Shown here: positions 52,655 through 61,578 of the stretch, one piece after another
How the letters are laid out: each line of letters opens with the position of its first letter
Position numbering within the stretch: the stretch's first letter is position 1
Translations under genes and position numbers: made by a program
NCBI GenBank assembly: GCA_024460105.1
Contig: JANFXS010000001.1
Coordinates: forward strand, 525,895 to 589,894
Direction of reading: 5' to 3'
Source of the DNA: Anaerotignum faecicola
GTDB taxonomy: Bacteria; Bacillota; Clostridia; Lachnospirales; Anaerotignaceae
Length of the DNA stretch: 64,000 bases
The notes under the pieces: model-generated
The model's database searches: none
Told to the model about the DNA's origin: nothing
What the model saw: only the letters and a program-made list of their open reading frames with translations

Positions 52655-53066
52655 TTTTACAGGCATAAGGGAGCCGGATATATACGGCGGCAGAACCCTT
52701 GACGACATCAATAAAAATATACTGTCGGAAGCGGAAACTCTCGGCATATGCGCCGAAGTTTTCCAAAGCAATTATGAAGGGGCGATAATAGACAAGCTTC
52801 AGGAATGTCACATGCTGGGTTTCGACGGCGTCATAATAAATCCCGGGGCCTTTACGCATTACAGCTATGCGCTTCACGACGCAATAGCCGGCGTTAACAT
52901 GCCAGCAGTGGAAGTCCATCTTTCAAATATACATAAGCGCGATGAATTCCGCCGCAAGTCAGTTACGGCCCCAGCATGCATAGGGCAGATATGCGGGTTT
53001 GGCGAATACGGTTATATAATGGCCCTTAACGCCCTTAATACGCGCTTTGAAAACGAAAAAAATTAA
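52617..53066 (+). CDS. aroQ: Type II 3-dehydroquinate dehydratase
   Basis: A 149-residue enzyme that dehydrates 3-dehydroquinate. Features are VIHGPNLNFTGIREPDIYGG-like opening (here IHGPNLN and the flexible-loop Arg/Tyr), FQSNYEG, IINPGAFTHYS with the catalytic His region, and EVHLSNIHKRDEFR. The TTG at 52617 is chosen because it lies 9 bases after AGGGAGG; an earlier TTG at 52608 touches that site. The pathway order yqeG-aroE-aroK-aroQ is not the reaction order but covers three steps of chorismate synthesis. Confidence 0.93.
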   Translation: MKKVIVIHGPNLNFTGIREPDIYGGRTLDDINKNILSEAETLGICAEVFQSNYEGAIIDKLQECHMLGFDGVIINPGAFTHYSYALHDAIAGVNMPAVEVHLSNIHKRDEFRRKSVTAPACIGQICGFGEYGYIMALNALNTRFENEKN

Positions 53067-53159
53067 AAATAAGGCACTTTTTTAACAAAAACTATTGTAA
53101 TAAAAGGATTTTTAATTTAAACTATTACGAGATATTTGTTTTTTGAGGAGGATTTATAA

Positions 53160-53717
53160 ATGATTTCAGCAGGCGAATTTAGAAACGGCGTTACCATTGA
53201 ATATGAAGGCGATATCTTTGTTATACTTGAATTCCAGCATGTAAAACCGGGCAAGGGAGCCGCTTTCGTGCGTACAAAAATTAAAAACCTTAAAACGGGC
53301 AGCGTTGTTGAAAGGACATTCAGGCCGACGGAAAAAATGCCAAGGGCGCACATCGACAGGCAGGACATGCAGTACCTCTACAACGACGGTTCTTTATACC
53401 ATTTCATGAACACCGAAAACTACGAACAGATTGCCGTTAACGAAAGCGATATTGGCGATACCCTTAAATTCGTTAAAGAAAACGATATGGTTAAAATACT
53501 TTCATATGAAGGACAGGTTTTCGGCATTGAGCCTCCGCTTTTTGTTGAACTTGTAATAACCGAAACAGAGCCTGGATTTGCCGGAAATACGGCTCAGGGC
53601 GCAACAAAACCAGCCGTTGTTGAAACGGGCGCAACTGTTTATGTTCCGCTTTTCATCAACCAGGGCGAAAAAATCAAAATAGACACAAGGACAGGCGAAT
53701 ATTTGGGAAGGGCTTAA
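53160..53717 (+). CDS. efp: Translation elongation factor P
   Basis: A 185-residue EF-P of three beta domains. The conserved loop is [11 protein letters not shown] with Lys 32 at its tip, the residue that carries a modification in many species. KMVKILSY-like and [22 protein letters not shown] segments (middle domain) and the C-terminal [12 protein letters not shown] are typical. It relieves ribosome stalling at polyproline. GAGGAGG precedes its ATG. The frequent pepP gene between aroQ and efp is missing here. Confidence 0.96.
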   Translation: MISAGEFRNGVTIEYEGDIFVILEFQHVKPGKGAAFVRTKIKNLKTGSVVERTFRPTEKMPRAHIDRQDMQYLYNDGSLYHFMNTENYEQIAVNESDIGDTLKFVKENDMVKILSYEGQVFGIEPPLFVELVITETEPGFAGNTAQGATKPAVVETGATVYVPLFINQGEKIKIDTRTGEYLGRA

Positions 53718-53751
53718 TCCGCCGTAATCCGATTTGATATTTGCTTTTCAT

Positions 53752-53800
53752 ATCCGCTTTTCGGCAGACGGAAAACCGTCCGTCCAAAGGCGGATTTTTT
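53752..53800 (+). terminator. Terminator after efp
   Basis: ATCCGC with CTTT-like flank pairs with AAAGGCGGAT, an inner stem GACGG/CCGTC sits between, and TTTTTT follows at 53795-53800. It lies 35 bases past the efp stop. Confidence 0.75.
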
Positions 53801-53846
53801 CTGCGGCAAATAACGTCTTTCATTTTAAAATTATCGTAGCTTGCTT

Positions 53847-54155
53847 GCCAACTCCTGTAAATCCGCAATAATACAACGATATTCACTCTCTTTCGGGCTT
53901 TTCCATACGCATGCAATAATTGTACTCGCGGACTTATAAATTGAGCTATTTTAATCACTCCCTTTATGTCGGCAATAGTCGTCAGGTTGTATGTCAACAA
54001 TATTCAGGCTCTTTCAGGCTTTTTCCAACTCCTGCGGTAATTGTACGGATAAAACCATAAATTGTATGAGTTATTTCAACTACGCTTTGCATACCGTAAA
54101 TAAATTTCGGATTATACGTCAATGGTATTTCAGGCTCTTTCAGGCTTTTTCCGCA
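53847..54155. repeat. Degenerate tandem repeat, about 121-126 bases per unit
   Basis: Three copies of a TTCAGGCTCTTTCAGGCTTT-type block start at about 53882, 54003 and 54129 (periods 121 and 126). Each is followed by a CCAACTCCTGCGGTAATTGTA-like or related block, of which a further partial copy starts at 53847. No protein frame spans the repeats. Origin and role are unknown. Confidence 0.55.
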
Positions 54156-54296
54156 TCATTGCAGTAACCGTCTGCCCTTACGCCTAATTTGTCCCGTTTT
54201 TCAGACGGCTAAATGCTCTTACCGTTAATTTTGAAGGCAAAATGCCGTTAAATCTCTTTCCTGTAAGGCGCAAAATGCATACCGTAAATTCCATAC

Positions 54297-54346
54297 ATAC
54301 AAAAAACGCCGTTATTAAAAGCTTACTGCTTTTGATAACGGCGTTT
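54297..54346 (-). terminator. Terminator of addB
   Basis: AAACGCCGTTAT (54304-54315) and ATAACGGCGTTT (54335-54346) pair perfectly, with inner AAAAGC/GCTTTT. On the minus strand the stem runs into TTTTTTG. It lies about 90 bases after the addB stop. Confidence 0.9.
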
Positions 54347-54433
54347 CCCGCTTTTTCCAAAATTCATAACGTCTTGCTTTAACTCGGCATAATCCCATAT
54401 TAAAGAGCCTGTAAGCATTAGGGCAATCCGTTG

Positions 54434-57400
54434 TTACTCCGTTTCCGCGCCTTCTTCCACAAGCTTAAACACATCGTCTTTACTAAGCTCTTTAAGCTTC
54501 CTGCGTTTAAACCACTTCTCATTTTCGTCAAATCCGCAAACGCTTTTATAAATGCAGTAAACACATGGAGTTGTCTGTTTATTTTTATATGGCGACGGCA
54601 TTATTATGCCTTTTTTAATACCGGCGCCTATTTGTGCCGCTGTTTTTATTGTATAGCCGCAGAGCTTTTCAAACGTACGGCGGCTCGCAACCATCGACGC
54701 GGCTGTGTAGTTCCCGTCTGTTTTCCTGTATCCCACCGGTATTATGCTTGACGTTCCGTCAATATTTCTGTCCATGGCGGCGATAACCTTATCGTCGTCA
54801 AGAACAAGTCCGCTCATCGAAAGCTTTTTCAATATCTGTTCTTCTATCTGTTCTGCCGTAAGCTTTGAGTCGGCCGAGAGCATCGGATCGTCTATTTTAA
54901 AATAAAAGGCCCCTCCCGGTATTATTTCGCCGCCGAAAATTTCTTTTCCGTTTTTTAGGAATTCATCCATATAAATTAAAAGCTGTAGCTGTATGCCGTA
55001 ATAAAGCTCCTGAAGGCTGAAAGACTTTTTGCCGGATTTATAATCTATTACTTTAACGTATGTAGTCCCGTCCGAACTTAATATGTCTACCCTGTCTATT
55101 TTCCCTGTTAATATAAGCTTCTTGCCGTCCTCAAGATCTATTATGACAGGCGGCAGTTTTTTGCCGTCGCCAAAGCTTACCTCATAACCGTAAGGCTCAA
55201 AATCCCCGCTTTTTATATGTTCCGCTATAGTCGATACAGCCCTGACGGATATACGCTTTAGGCGCTTTATAAGATATCTGAGGCCGTTATTTGAAAAGAG
55301 TATTTCATTGCCTATATTCGGCGCCTGCCTGTCTACGGCTGTATTAGTTAATTCCGTTATATCGTCGAACGATATGGTTTTCCACGTTTCCCCTTTTTCC
55401 TGCATAAGATATGAAAAATCCTCCAGAACGCCATGGAAAAGCAGTCCGAGATCCGGAGTATTAAGCCTGAAAACATGTCTTTCCTTTGCCTTAACAGTAT
55501 ATGCCATAAAATAAGCGTACGGGCATGCCGCAAACCTTTCAAGCCTTGAAACGCTGGAATATATATCCCCTCCGAAAAGCGCCGTGCAGCTTTCATGGCT
55601 TAGCGAAGGCTCGGGCCCTTTTTCGGAAAGCCCCTTTTTTATAAGTGCGGCGCGTTTTTCCCATTCCGCATTTTTTTCAAAGTAGGAAAACGCCTCCTGC
55701 CATCTCCCGCATTTAAGCTTTGTGCCGATACGCCTGAAAACTGCCGGAGGCGAAATAAATATATCCGTTTTTTCAGGATCGTAACACTCCATTGCCATGC
55801 CCGGAAACATTTTCAGCATTCCGCTTACAACAGGCGACATAGCAAGCGTTTTGCCGTCAAGGCTTCCCGTAGGGAACGAAATGAAAAGTTTTTCCGACGG
55901 TTTTGTTAAAGCCTTATATATGAGGAACTGTTCTTCAAAAGCCGTCCTTACGCCGTCAGGGGCAAGAGTTACGCCGTTTTTTTCAAGCAGGTTCCTTTCG
56001 TCGTCTTTAAGTATTCCCTCCGGCGCTCCCGCCGACGGTATAACGCCGTCGTTGGCTCCGACGACAAAAAGGGCTTTGACGTCCGGAAGCCTCGTTCTCT
56101 CAAGAGTGCCGACAGTTATATTGTCTATAGTCGGCGGTATAAGTCCCAGGCGGCTGACGGAAATTCCGCTGTCCAAAAGCGAATAATATTCCCTGAACGT
56201 AATTTCCGTATCCCCGAGCATATTTGAAACGGAATCAAATATTTCCATTATAATATCCCATATACGGCGATTTTCAGCCGCCCCCGTATATATGCCTATG
56301 CCGGTTTGGTATTCGGCAAAAAAATCAAGACGATCCGTTATTCCCATATTTTCAATGGTTTTAAAAACTGCTGACGTTATGCTTTTGGCGCTGTATGGCT
56401 TTTTCATATTTTTAAAAACCCTCAGCGGCACAAAATATGACATAAACGTATTTTTGACTGAATTAATTTTTATGTATTCGTCAATGTGTTCTTCGCCTTC
56501 AAGCCCAAAACTCCAGCTTTCCATGTCCCATTTATAACCTTTTATGCCATGGGCAAGGCAGTAATTTTCGAGAGTTTCTATGTCGCAGCGGTTTATCTGT
56601 GTAAGTCCCGTTTTAAGCAGGCCGAATACGCTTTCAAACGAAAAATTATAAATAAAAACCTCCATTATGCCCTTAACAAGAAGCACAAGCGGATGCGCTG
56701 AAATATCCCGTTTTACATCGATAAAATACGGTATTCCGTTTTCAGCCAAAACCTTTTTTATAACTCCTTCATAGCTTTCCGCCGATCCCGCCATTAACGC
56801 TATATCCCTGAAACGGTAGTTTTCATCCCGCACAAGATGCAGTATTTTTACGGCGGCGGCTTCTATTTCGTCATAAATATTAGCGGAGTAATATACGGCT
56901 ATCCCTTCATGCCCCATGCCGCTTTTAAAAAACGTGCGCCCGTAATTTTTTTCAAAGTTCGCTATCCCCGCGGATTTGTACCTTACCGCCGTATCCATGA
57001 ACACGGGAGCCTTTATTTCCACGCCGGCGTCGGAAGCTATACGGCACAGCTTTAAATACGTTTCTTTGGGGCCGAAAAACAGGTCCGACGGCACGAGCCT
57101 GTCTGAAGCCGCGGCCTGCCTGTCCATTGTAAGCACAACCGTCACATTCCCGGAAATTTTTAAAAGCTTTCCTATTATCTTATACTCCTGCGGAGTAAAA
57201 CCGTCAAAACCGTCAATCCATATCTCGGCTCCCTCCAGAGCCCTATACCCGTCTATTGCGCCGTAAAGTATATCAAGCGTTTCCTCACTGCTGAGATACC
57301 CTTCGTTTATAAAATTTATATACTCGCCGTATATAAGAGCAAGGTCTTTTATTTTAAGGCCAAGCGCCTCGCCCCCGCCTTCGCATGCGTCAAGCAGCTT

Positions 57401-57811
57401 TTGCGGCGGAACGGTATATCTGAAAAATTCTGTTATAATACTTGAAAGCTGTTCGGAAAATCCCTTCTTATCGGCCGATTTTTTATAATACAGAAGCTTT
57501 TCCGCATTATCAATCATTATTTTCCTTAGCGCCACGGCCTTTGAAACATCAGTTAAAGGAATTGTTTTTCCGCATCCCGTTTTAGAAAAAACCGTATGCG
57601 CAAGGCGCGTGAAACTTAAAACTTTCGCCCGCATTATAACTTTGTTTCCCATGGCGGCAATCAGATCCTTTTCGGCTTGGAAAGAAAACTGATCCGGAAC
57701 TATAAGTATACTTAGGCCGTTATAGTTTTCTTTGTGCTTTTTTGCTATGGATTTAAGGCAGTATTCGGTTTTGCCGCTTCCCGAACGCCCAGCTACAAAG
57801 TTCAGCGCCAT
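54434..57811 (-). CDS. addB: AddB subunit of the AddAB helicase-nuclease
   Basis: A 1125-residue AddB. It opens with the Walker A-like AGRSGSGKTEYCL, has a UvrD-like inactive helicase body, and ends with a RecB-type nuclease domain with an iron-sulfur clamp (first Cys in FAACPYAYF, the others in PCVYCIYKSVCGFD near the C-terminus). The nuclease motif VIDYKSGKK lies between. With AddA it processes double-strand breaks. The usual partner addA is not next to it: the gene is followed by its own terminator and then convergent efp. The ATG at 57811 follows AGGAGG. Confidence 0.93.
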   Translation of the reverse strand: MALNFVAGRSGSGKTEYCLKSIAKKHKENYNGLSILIVPDQFSFQAEKDLIAAMGNKVIMRAKVLSFTRLAHTVFSKTGCGKTIPLTDVSKAVALRKIMIDNAEKLLYYKKSADKKGFSEQLSSIITEFFRYTVPPQKLLDACEGGGEALGLKIKDLALIYGEYINFINEGYLSSEETLDILYGAIDGYRALEGAEIWIDGFDGFTPQEYKIIGKLLKISGNVTVVLTMDRQAAASDRLVPSDLFFGPKETYLKLCRIASDAGVEIKAPVFMDTAVRYKSAGIANFEKNYGRTFFKSGMGHEGIAVYYSANIYDEIEAAAVKILHLVRDENYRFRDIALMAGSAESYEGVIKKVLAENGIPYFIDVKRDISAHPLVLLVKGIMEVFIYNFSFESVFGLLKTGLTQINRCDIETLENYCLAHGIKGYKWDMESWSFGLEGEEHIDEYIKINSVKNTFMSYFVPLRVFKNMKKPYSAKSITSAVFKTIENMGITDRLDFFAEYQTGIGIYTGAAENRRIWDIIMEIFDSVSNMLGDTEITFREYYSLLDSGISVSRLGLIPPTIDNITVGTLERTRLPDVKALFVVGANDGVIPSAGAPEGILKDDERNLLEKNGVTLAPDGVRTAFEEQFLIYKALTKPSEKLFISFPTGSLDGKTLAMSPVVSGMLKMFPGMAMECYDPEKTDIFISPPAVFRRIGTKLKCGRWQEAFSYFEKNAEWEKRAALIKKGLSEKGPEPSLSHESCTALFGGDIYSSVSRLERFAACPYAYFMAYTVKAKERHVFRLNTPDLGLLFHGVLEDFSYLMQEKGETWKTISFDDITELTNTAVDRQAPNIGNEILFSNNGLRYLIKRLKRISVRAVSTIAEHIKSGDFEPYGYEVSFGDGKKLPPVIIDLEDGKKLILTGKIDRVDILSSDGTTYVKVIDYKSGKKSFSLQELYYGIQLQLLIYMDEFLKNGKEIFGGEIIPGGAFYFKIDDPMLSADSKLTAEQIEEQILKKLSMSGLVLDDDKVIAAMDRNIDGTSSIIPVGYRKTDGNYTAASMVASRRTFEKLCGYTIKTAAQIGAGIKKGIIMPSPYKNKQTTPCVYCIYKSVCGFDENEKWFKRRKLKELSKDDVFKLVEEGAETE

Positions 57812-57999
57812 TTAAATTCCTCCTGTCGTATATAACTGCGGCATACGCCGGTATTTTTATTTCCGTATGTCCTTTTATTCCCCGGCATGGCGTTTCCAAT
57901 CCGAAAATATACCCCAAAAAACTAAAGGCAAATTAATTAAGGCATAATTGACCTCCTTCAAAAATAAAATATAACAGATTATCTTTTAGGGGGATTATT

Positions 58000-58410
58000 A
58001 TGCCGGGCAATAAATTTATGGTTATTAAATTTAAAGAGCTTTTGAAAACATCAGTATTTGCCGTTTTGGGGGTAATAATTATACTTGCCGTTATCTATTT
58101 CGCCATTGGCAGGGCGGCGGGAAGCGAATCGGCTTATGTGCCGGGTATCTACACCACTGACATAGCCCTTGAAAACGGAAGCGTAACGGTTGCCGTTGAA
58201 GTGAGCAAATCAAAAATCAAATCCGTGGAGCTTATACATAACAGCGAAACCGTACCCGTTTTTTACCCGCATATCGACGAAACAGCCGAACTTGTAAGCG
58301 AAAGGATTGTTAAAAACCAAAGCACCGAGCAGGCTGAAGGCGACAGCGTAAGCAGTTCCGTAATACTTTCGGCGGTTGACGACTGTCTTGAAAAAGCCAA
58401 GGCCATTTAA
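58000..58410 (+). CDS. Membrane-anchored FMN-binding-domain-like protein
   Basis: A 136-residue protein with an N-terminal anchor (residues 17-36) and an external domain like the FMN-binding (RnfG/NqrC-type) fold: YVPGIYTTDIALENGSVTV, KSVELIHNSET, QSTEQAEGDSVSSSVILSAV. The flavin-attachment motif S-G-A-T is replaced by SVSSS, so covalent FMN is unlikely. AGGGGG precedes the ATG. It is a single gene between addB (divergent) and a double-HD gene (convergent). Confidence 0.7.
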   Translation: MPGNKFMVIKFKELLKTSVFAVLGVIIILAVIYFAIGRAAGSESAYVPGIYTTDIALENGSVTVAVEVSKSKIKSVELIHNSETVPVFYPHIDETAELVSERIVKNQSTEQAEGDSVSSSVILSAVDDCLEKAKAI

Positions 58411-58780
58411 CGTATTCAGAAATTCCCCGCATAAGAACCTCCGCGGAAAGTGCAGGGAATTTCTTATACGGCGCATGAGCGCAGTCCGTATAAAAATCTT
58501 TATGCCTTAATATAAAATAAAAAAGCCTTATTCCCAAAAAGGCCGGCGCCCCGGGAACACGGCTTTTTCCTTTTTTGCACGCCGCTTAAACCATGCCGAC
58601 GCCGCTGAATATTTTTAGGCTCCGCCGCGGCCCGTACCGCGCTTATGAAATAACTACGAAAGTTCAAGCGGCACGGCGTACTCCATAAAATATCCGTTTT
58701 AATCAACATCATCCATTATGACGCTTAAATTATTTCGCATATTTATGCGGACAAAATTCTCCAATACATATTGAAGTCCG
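58411..58780. other. Convergent intergenic region
   Basis: 370 bases with no gene; it contains the bidirectional terminator at 58519-58568 and an inverted pair AGAAATTCCC/GGGAATTTCT at 58418-58464. Confidence 0.5.
58519..58568. terminator. Bidirectional terminator between convergent genes
   Basis: AAAAAGCC (58520-58527) and GGCTTTTT (58561-58568) enclose inner stems TTCCC/GGGAA and GGC/GCC. T-rich tails follow on both strands (CCTTTTTT on plus, ATTTTAT on minus). Confidence 0.65.
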
Positions 58781-60040
58781 TCAACGGCTTGCCCTGCTGA
58801 ATTTTTTCAGCAGTTCGGCATATTCCCCGTTTATTTTTTCGTATGCGTCTATAACGGGTTTGCTGTATTTTCCGGCTTCATCGGTTATATAATCGAAATT
58901 ATTAAGGGCAATTTCGACTATATCCTTATCCAATAGCCCTTTGCCGCACATTTCGCTTAGGACTTCAAAAACCTTCTCTTTCGGGAAAGCCGCCTTATAG
59001 CTTCTTACTCCGCAAAGCGCGCTTATTACGTCGCTTACAGCCGCAATCCTTTCGCACTTTGAAAGCTCCCCGGCGCAAAGGCCTTTATGATACCCGTTCC
59101 CGCCAAGCTTTTCATGGTGCCTTGAAGCAATATTAACAATTTCCTGCCCGGCGCATCCGTCAAGTATTTCCTCGGTCATTGCAACATGGGTTTTCATTAT
59201 TTCCATTTCTTCATCAGTCAAACGCCCCGGCTTTTCAAGTATGTCGGCCGGTATGCCTATTTTCCCTATATCATGAAGCATAGTTCCATAGTATACGTTT
59301 TCAGCCTCATTTTCGTCCATGCCGTAAAGCTCCGCAATAAGGCGGCTTATATGCATCGCGGCAACCGTATGTATAACTGTGTGACGGCTTCTGAAATCTA
59401 TGGAATAAATAAGCGTTTCCAGATATTTTATACTTTGATTGTCTAGATATCCGCTTTTTTTAAACACGTCGCCGACTTCTATGCCGGCTTTTATCCTTTC
59501 GATAACCGAGCCGGCTTTTTCGGCTTTTAAAAAGGCTTCTACCGCTTCCGGCGAAAAATTTGCGCCGCGGCGGGATTTAAAATAATTTTCAAGCTCCGTA
59601 CTATTCCATCTTTCGGAATATGTAACCAGTATATCCGCCCTGTCGGCTACATGCAGAAACTGAGCGCACTTTTCAACATCGCCGCGCTTATCCCCAAAAT
59701 CTTTATAATCCATATGATGGTAAAGCACAATACGCGCCAAATCGCCAGCCGGCGACAGTTCCCTTAAAAAAAGGTACCCATATATGGAATGTTCCCAGAC
59801 ATTATCGGTTTCAAAGCCGACCAGGCGGTCTATCTCATCCGTACGGTATGCCCCTATATCATGAAGCATTGATATAAGCAGAACGCTGTCTTTATCAAAC
59901 CCCATTCCCATCGGCATTTCCCTAAGCATGGCGTCCATAATAAAGGCAACTTTAAGGCCATGATCTAAAAGCCTTTTATCCACCTTGTTGAGCGAACGCT
60001 GTATCATCAAGGCCATGCCGCCGTAACTTATATTAATCAC
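58781..60040 (-). CDS. Protein with two HD domains, second of HD-GYP type
   Basis: A 419-residue soluble protein. The first HD domain (about residues 20-170) has SMLHDIGAY and YHHMDY; the second (about 215-380) has TMLHDIGKIGIP and HHEKLGGNGYHKG, which resembles but is not identical to the HD-GYP signature. HD-GYP proteins hydrolyse cyclic di-GMP. The GTG at 60040 overlaps the hemerythrin stop by 4 bases; ATG 60016 is an alternative start. Coupling to an oxygen- or iron-binding hemerythrin suggests that the two sense a common signal. Confidence 0.85.
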   Translation of the reverse strand: MINISYGGMALMIQRSLNKVDKRLLDHGLKVAFIMDAMLREMPMGMGFDKDSVLLISMLHDIGAYRTDEIDRLVGFETDNVWEHSIYGYLFLRELSPAGDLARIVLYHHMDYKDFGDKRGDVEKCAQFLHVADRADILVTYSERWNSTELENYFKSRRGANFSPEAVEAFLKAEKAGSVIERIKAGIEVGDVFKKSGYLDNQSIKYLETLIYSIDFRSRHTVIHTVAAMHISRLIAELYGMDENEAENVYYGTMLHDIGKIGIPADILEKPGRLTDEEMEIMKTHVAMTEEILDGCAGQEIVNIASRHHEKLGGNGYHKGLCAGELSKCERIAAVSDVISALCGVRSYKAAFPKEKVFEVLSEMCGKGLLDKDIVEIALNNFDYITDEAGKYSKPVIDAYEKINGEYAELLKKFSRASR

Positions 60041-60441
60041 TTTTCACCGCGTATAAAAGCCGCAAGCTTTTTATCCTCACGTTTGATATGGTTTGTAAGC
60101 CATCCGGCAAGCGTAAGATTAATCTCGCTTACCATTGCCACGGTCGCCCCCTGCTGATCGAGTTTTTTCATTATATCCAAAATCGACTTTTTAAACGCTT
60201 CATGATAGCGTTTATGATTTGGGTAGTCCGGATATTTATACTGGAGCTGAAGCCTCTCTTCATCAGCAAAGTGTTTCGACGTGTAATCGTAAACAAATTT
60301 TGCCGTTTGGGCAACCTGCGCCCTCCCCTGCCCTTTGGAGCATGCTTCAAGAAGATCGTTTATAGCTTTTATAAGCTGTTTATGCTCGCTGTCTATTAAA
60401 GCGTTTTTTGTTTCCAAGTCCGGTGTAAATACATATGCCAT
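60037..60441 (-). CDS. Bacteriohemerythrin
   Basis: A 134-residue four-helix protein with a di-iron site that binds O2. The ligand pattern is present: IDSEHKQL (His near 20), HFADEE (His and Glu near 55-60), HKRYHEAF (two His near 75-79) and HIKREDKKL (His and Asp near 114-119). In anaerobes it stores or senses oxygen or iron. It is the first gene of a two-gene operon with the double-HD protein. Confidence 0.93.
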   Translation of the reverse strand: MAYVFTPDLETKNALIDSEHKQLIKAINDLLEACSKGQGRAQVAQTAKFVYDYTSKHFADEERLQLQYKYPDYPNHKRYHEAFKKSILDIMKKLDQQGATVAMVSEINLTLAGWLTNHIKREDKKLAAFIRGEK

Positions 60442-60533
60442 GTGAAATCATCCCTTCTGTTAAAAATGCTGATATTTGTTACTGATTTAATTCACAGTAT
60501 ACTCACCTATTCCTAATTCGTCAACCAAATTAG

Positions 60534-60899
60534 TTATTCCGATAACTTCTCTTTTATTATTTCATCAAGGCTATTGCAAATAAACTCCAGCACCTGAGAA
60601 CATTCGCTCCTGCCGCGCATAATACATCCGCAGTTTACGGAACAAAAGCGCGACTTAAAACTGTCCATAAGCAAAAAGCGTTTCATGTTCGCTTCTTCGC
60701 CGTCATATAAAATGCCTATCACCATTATCCCGGCTATAAGGGCGCTGCAAAAACCCCCTATTCCGAAACCTCTTGTAATGGCCCCGGCGCTTTTTATAAC
60801 GTCGTCAGACACAATTCCGTACACATCCCTCGCCGCCAGCAATATGCTCCTTGAGCATCCCTCTCCCGAATCGTAATATTCCAACGCTTTTTCATACAT
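60534..60899 (-). CDS. C_GCAxxG_C_C family protein
   Basis: A 121-residue Cys-rich protein. The pattern DSGEGCSRSIL, GGFCSALIAGIMVIG and FCSVNCGCIM...C fits the C_GCAxxG_C_C family of probable redox or metal proteins, whose function is unknown. The ATG at 60899 follows CGGAGGTG; a 17-codon extension lies before that site and is rejected. It is 92 bases before the hemerythrin gene in the same direction. Confidence 0.8.
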   Translation of the reverse strand: MYEKALEYYDSGEGCSRSILLAARDVYGIVSDDVIKSAGAITRGFGIGGFCSALIAGIMVIGILYDGEEANMKRFLLMDSFKSRFCSVNCGCIMRGRSECSQVLEFICNSLDEIIKEKLSE

Positions 60900-61134
60900 A
60901 AAAAACACCTCCGATTTATAATAATCCTCAGAGGTGTAAAGCGTGTACAAATTATAAAAAAAGTTGCCGGGAAATCCGGCTTTTGCAGAAAAACCACGCG
61001 GCGCTTTTTACAGCCTTTTCCTTAAAAACCACATTTTCTTTGGAGCGGGATTCCAACCTGTAAAATAAGCGCGCCTGTACATAGGCCCGCCTGTACTTTC
61101 CAAGCGGCCCTCTTGATGCGTTTCAAAAATCAGT

Positions 61135-61578
61135 TTACATTGTATCAGGCTCAGGCGTCGTTATCCTTGTAGCTACCGGACGTATTTTTTTTGCTTCCCA
61201 CCTTTTTTCCTGGCTCCTGATCCAACCGTAGGCCAAAACCGTTAAAAGTACGCCCAACAGAAAGCTTCCAATTTCCTTGTCCATATTTGGCAGTAACGTT
61301 GGAAAAACCGCAAAATATCCAAGAAATATACCGCATAAAAATGCCGCAAGCGGTATGCCGTACATAATGCCCACGGCAAAGAAAAATCCGCTTTCCGAAA
61401 CCTCAAGCTCCACCCAGTCGCCCACTTCGGCGCCGCAGTTGTTTTCGGCTTCCATTATCATTTCCTTTTCAGTCATCCCCGCTATGCACGCCCTGCATTT
61501 TGCGCACGCTTCCGTCCTTTTCATTTTTATAACGGCTAAATTGCCTTTAATCTCCGTAACATATCCTTTTTCCGCCAT
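61135..61578 (-). CDS. RseC/MucC-type SoxR-reducing system protein
   Basis: A 147-residue protein: an N-terminal domain with four Cys (CAKCRAC at about residues 25-31 and NNCGAEVGD) and two membrane helices (about 66-90 and 103-122). This matches the RseC family that works with Rnf-like complexes in SoxR reduction in other bacteria; in Clostridia the role is unknown. ATG 61578 follows GGAGGG. It touches the tcdA stop without a gap. Confidence 0.88.
   Translation of the reverse strand: MAEKGYVTEIKGNLAVIKMKRTEACAKCRACIAGMTEKEMIMEAENNCGAEVGDWVELEVSESGFFFAVGIMYGIPLAAFLCGIFLGYFAVFPTLLPNMDKEIGSFLLGVLLTVLAYGWIRSQEKRWEAKKIRPVATRITTPEPDTM

Larger units (their letters stand above)
53718..54433. other. 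716-base intergenic region between efp and addB
   Basis: No gene. It holds the efp terminator, a degenerate tandem repeat (53847-54150) and the addB terminator. Confidence 0.6.

Noticed and set aside
53847-54155. CRISPR array at the efp-addB repeats
   Set aside because: Units are about 121-126 bases, degenerate, without short constant repeats or distinct spacers, and no cas genes are present.
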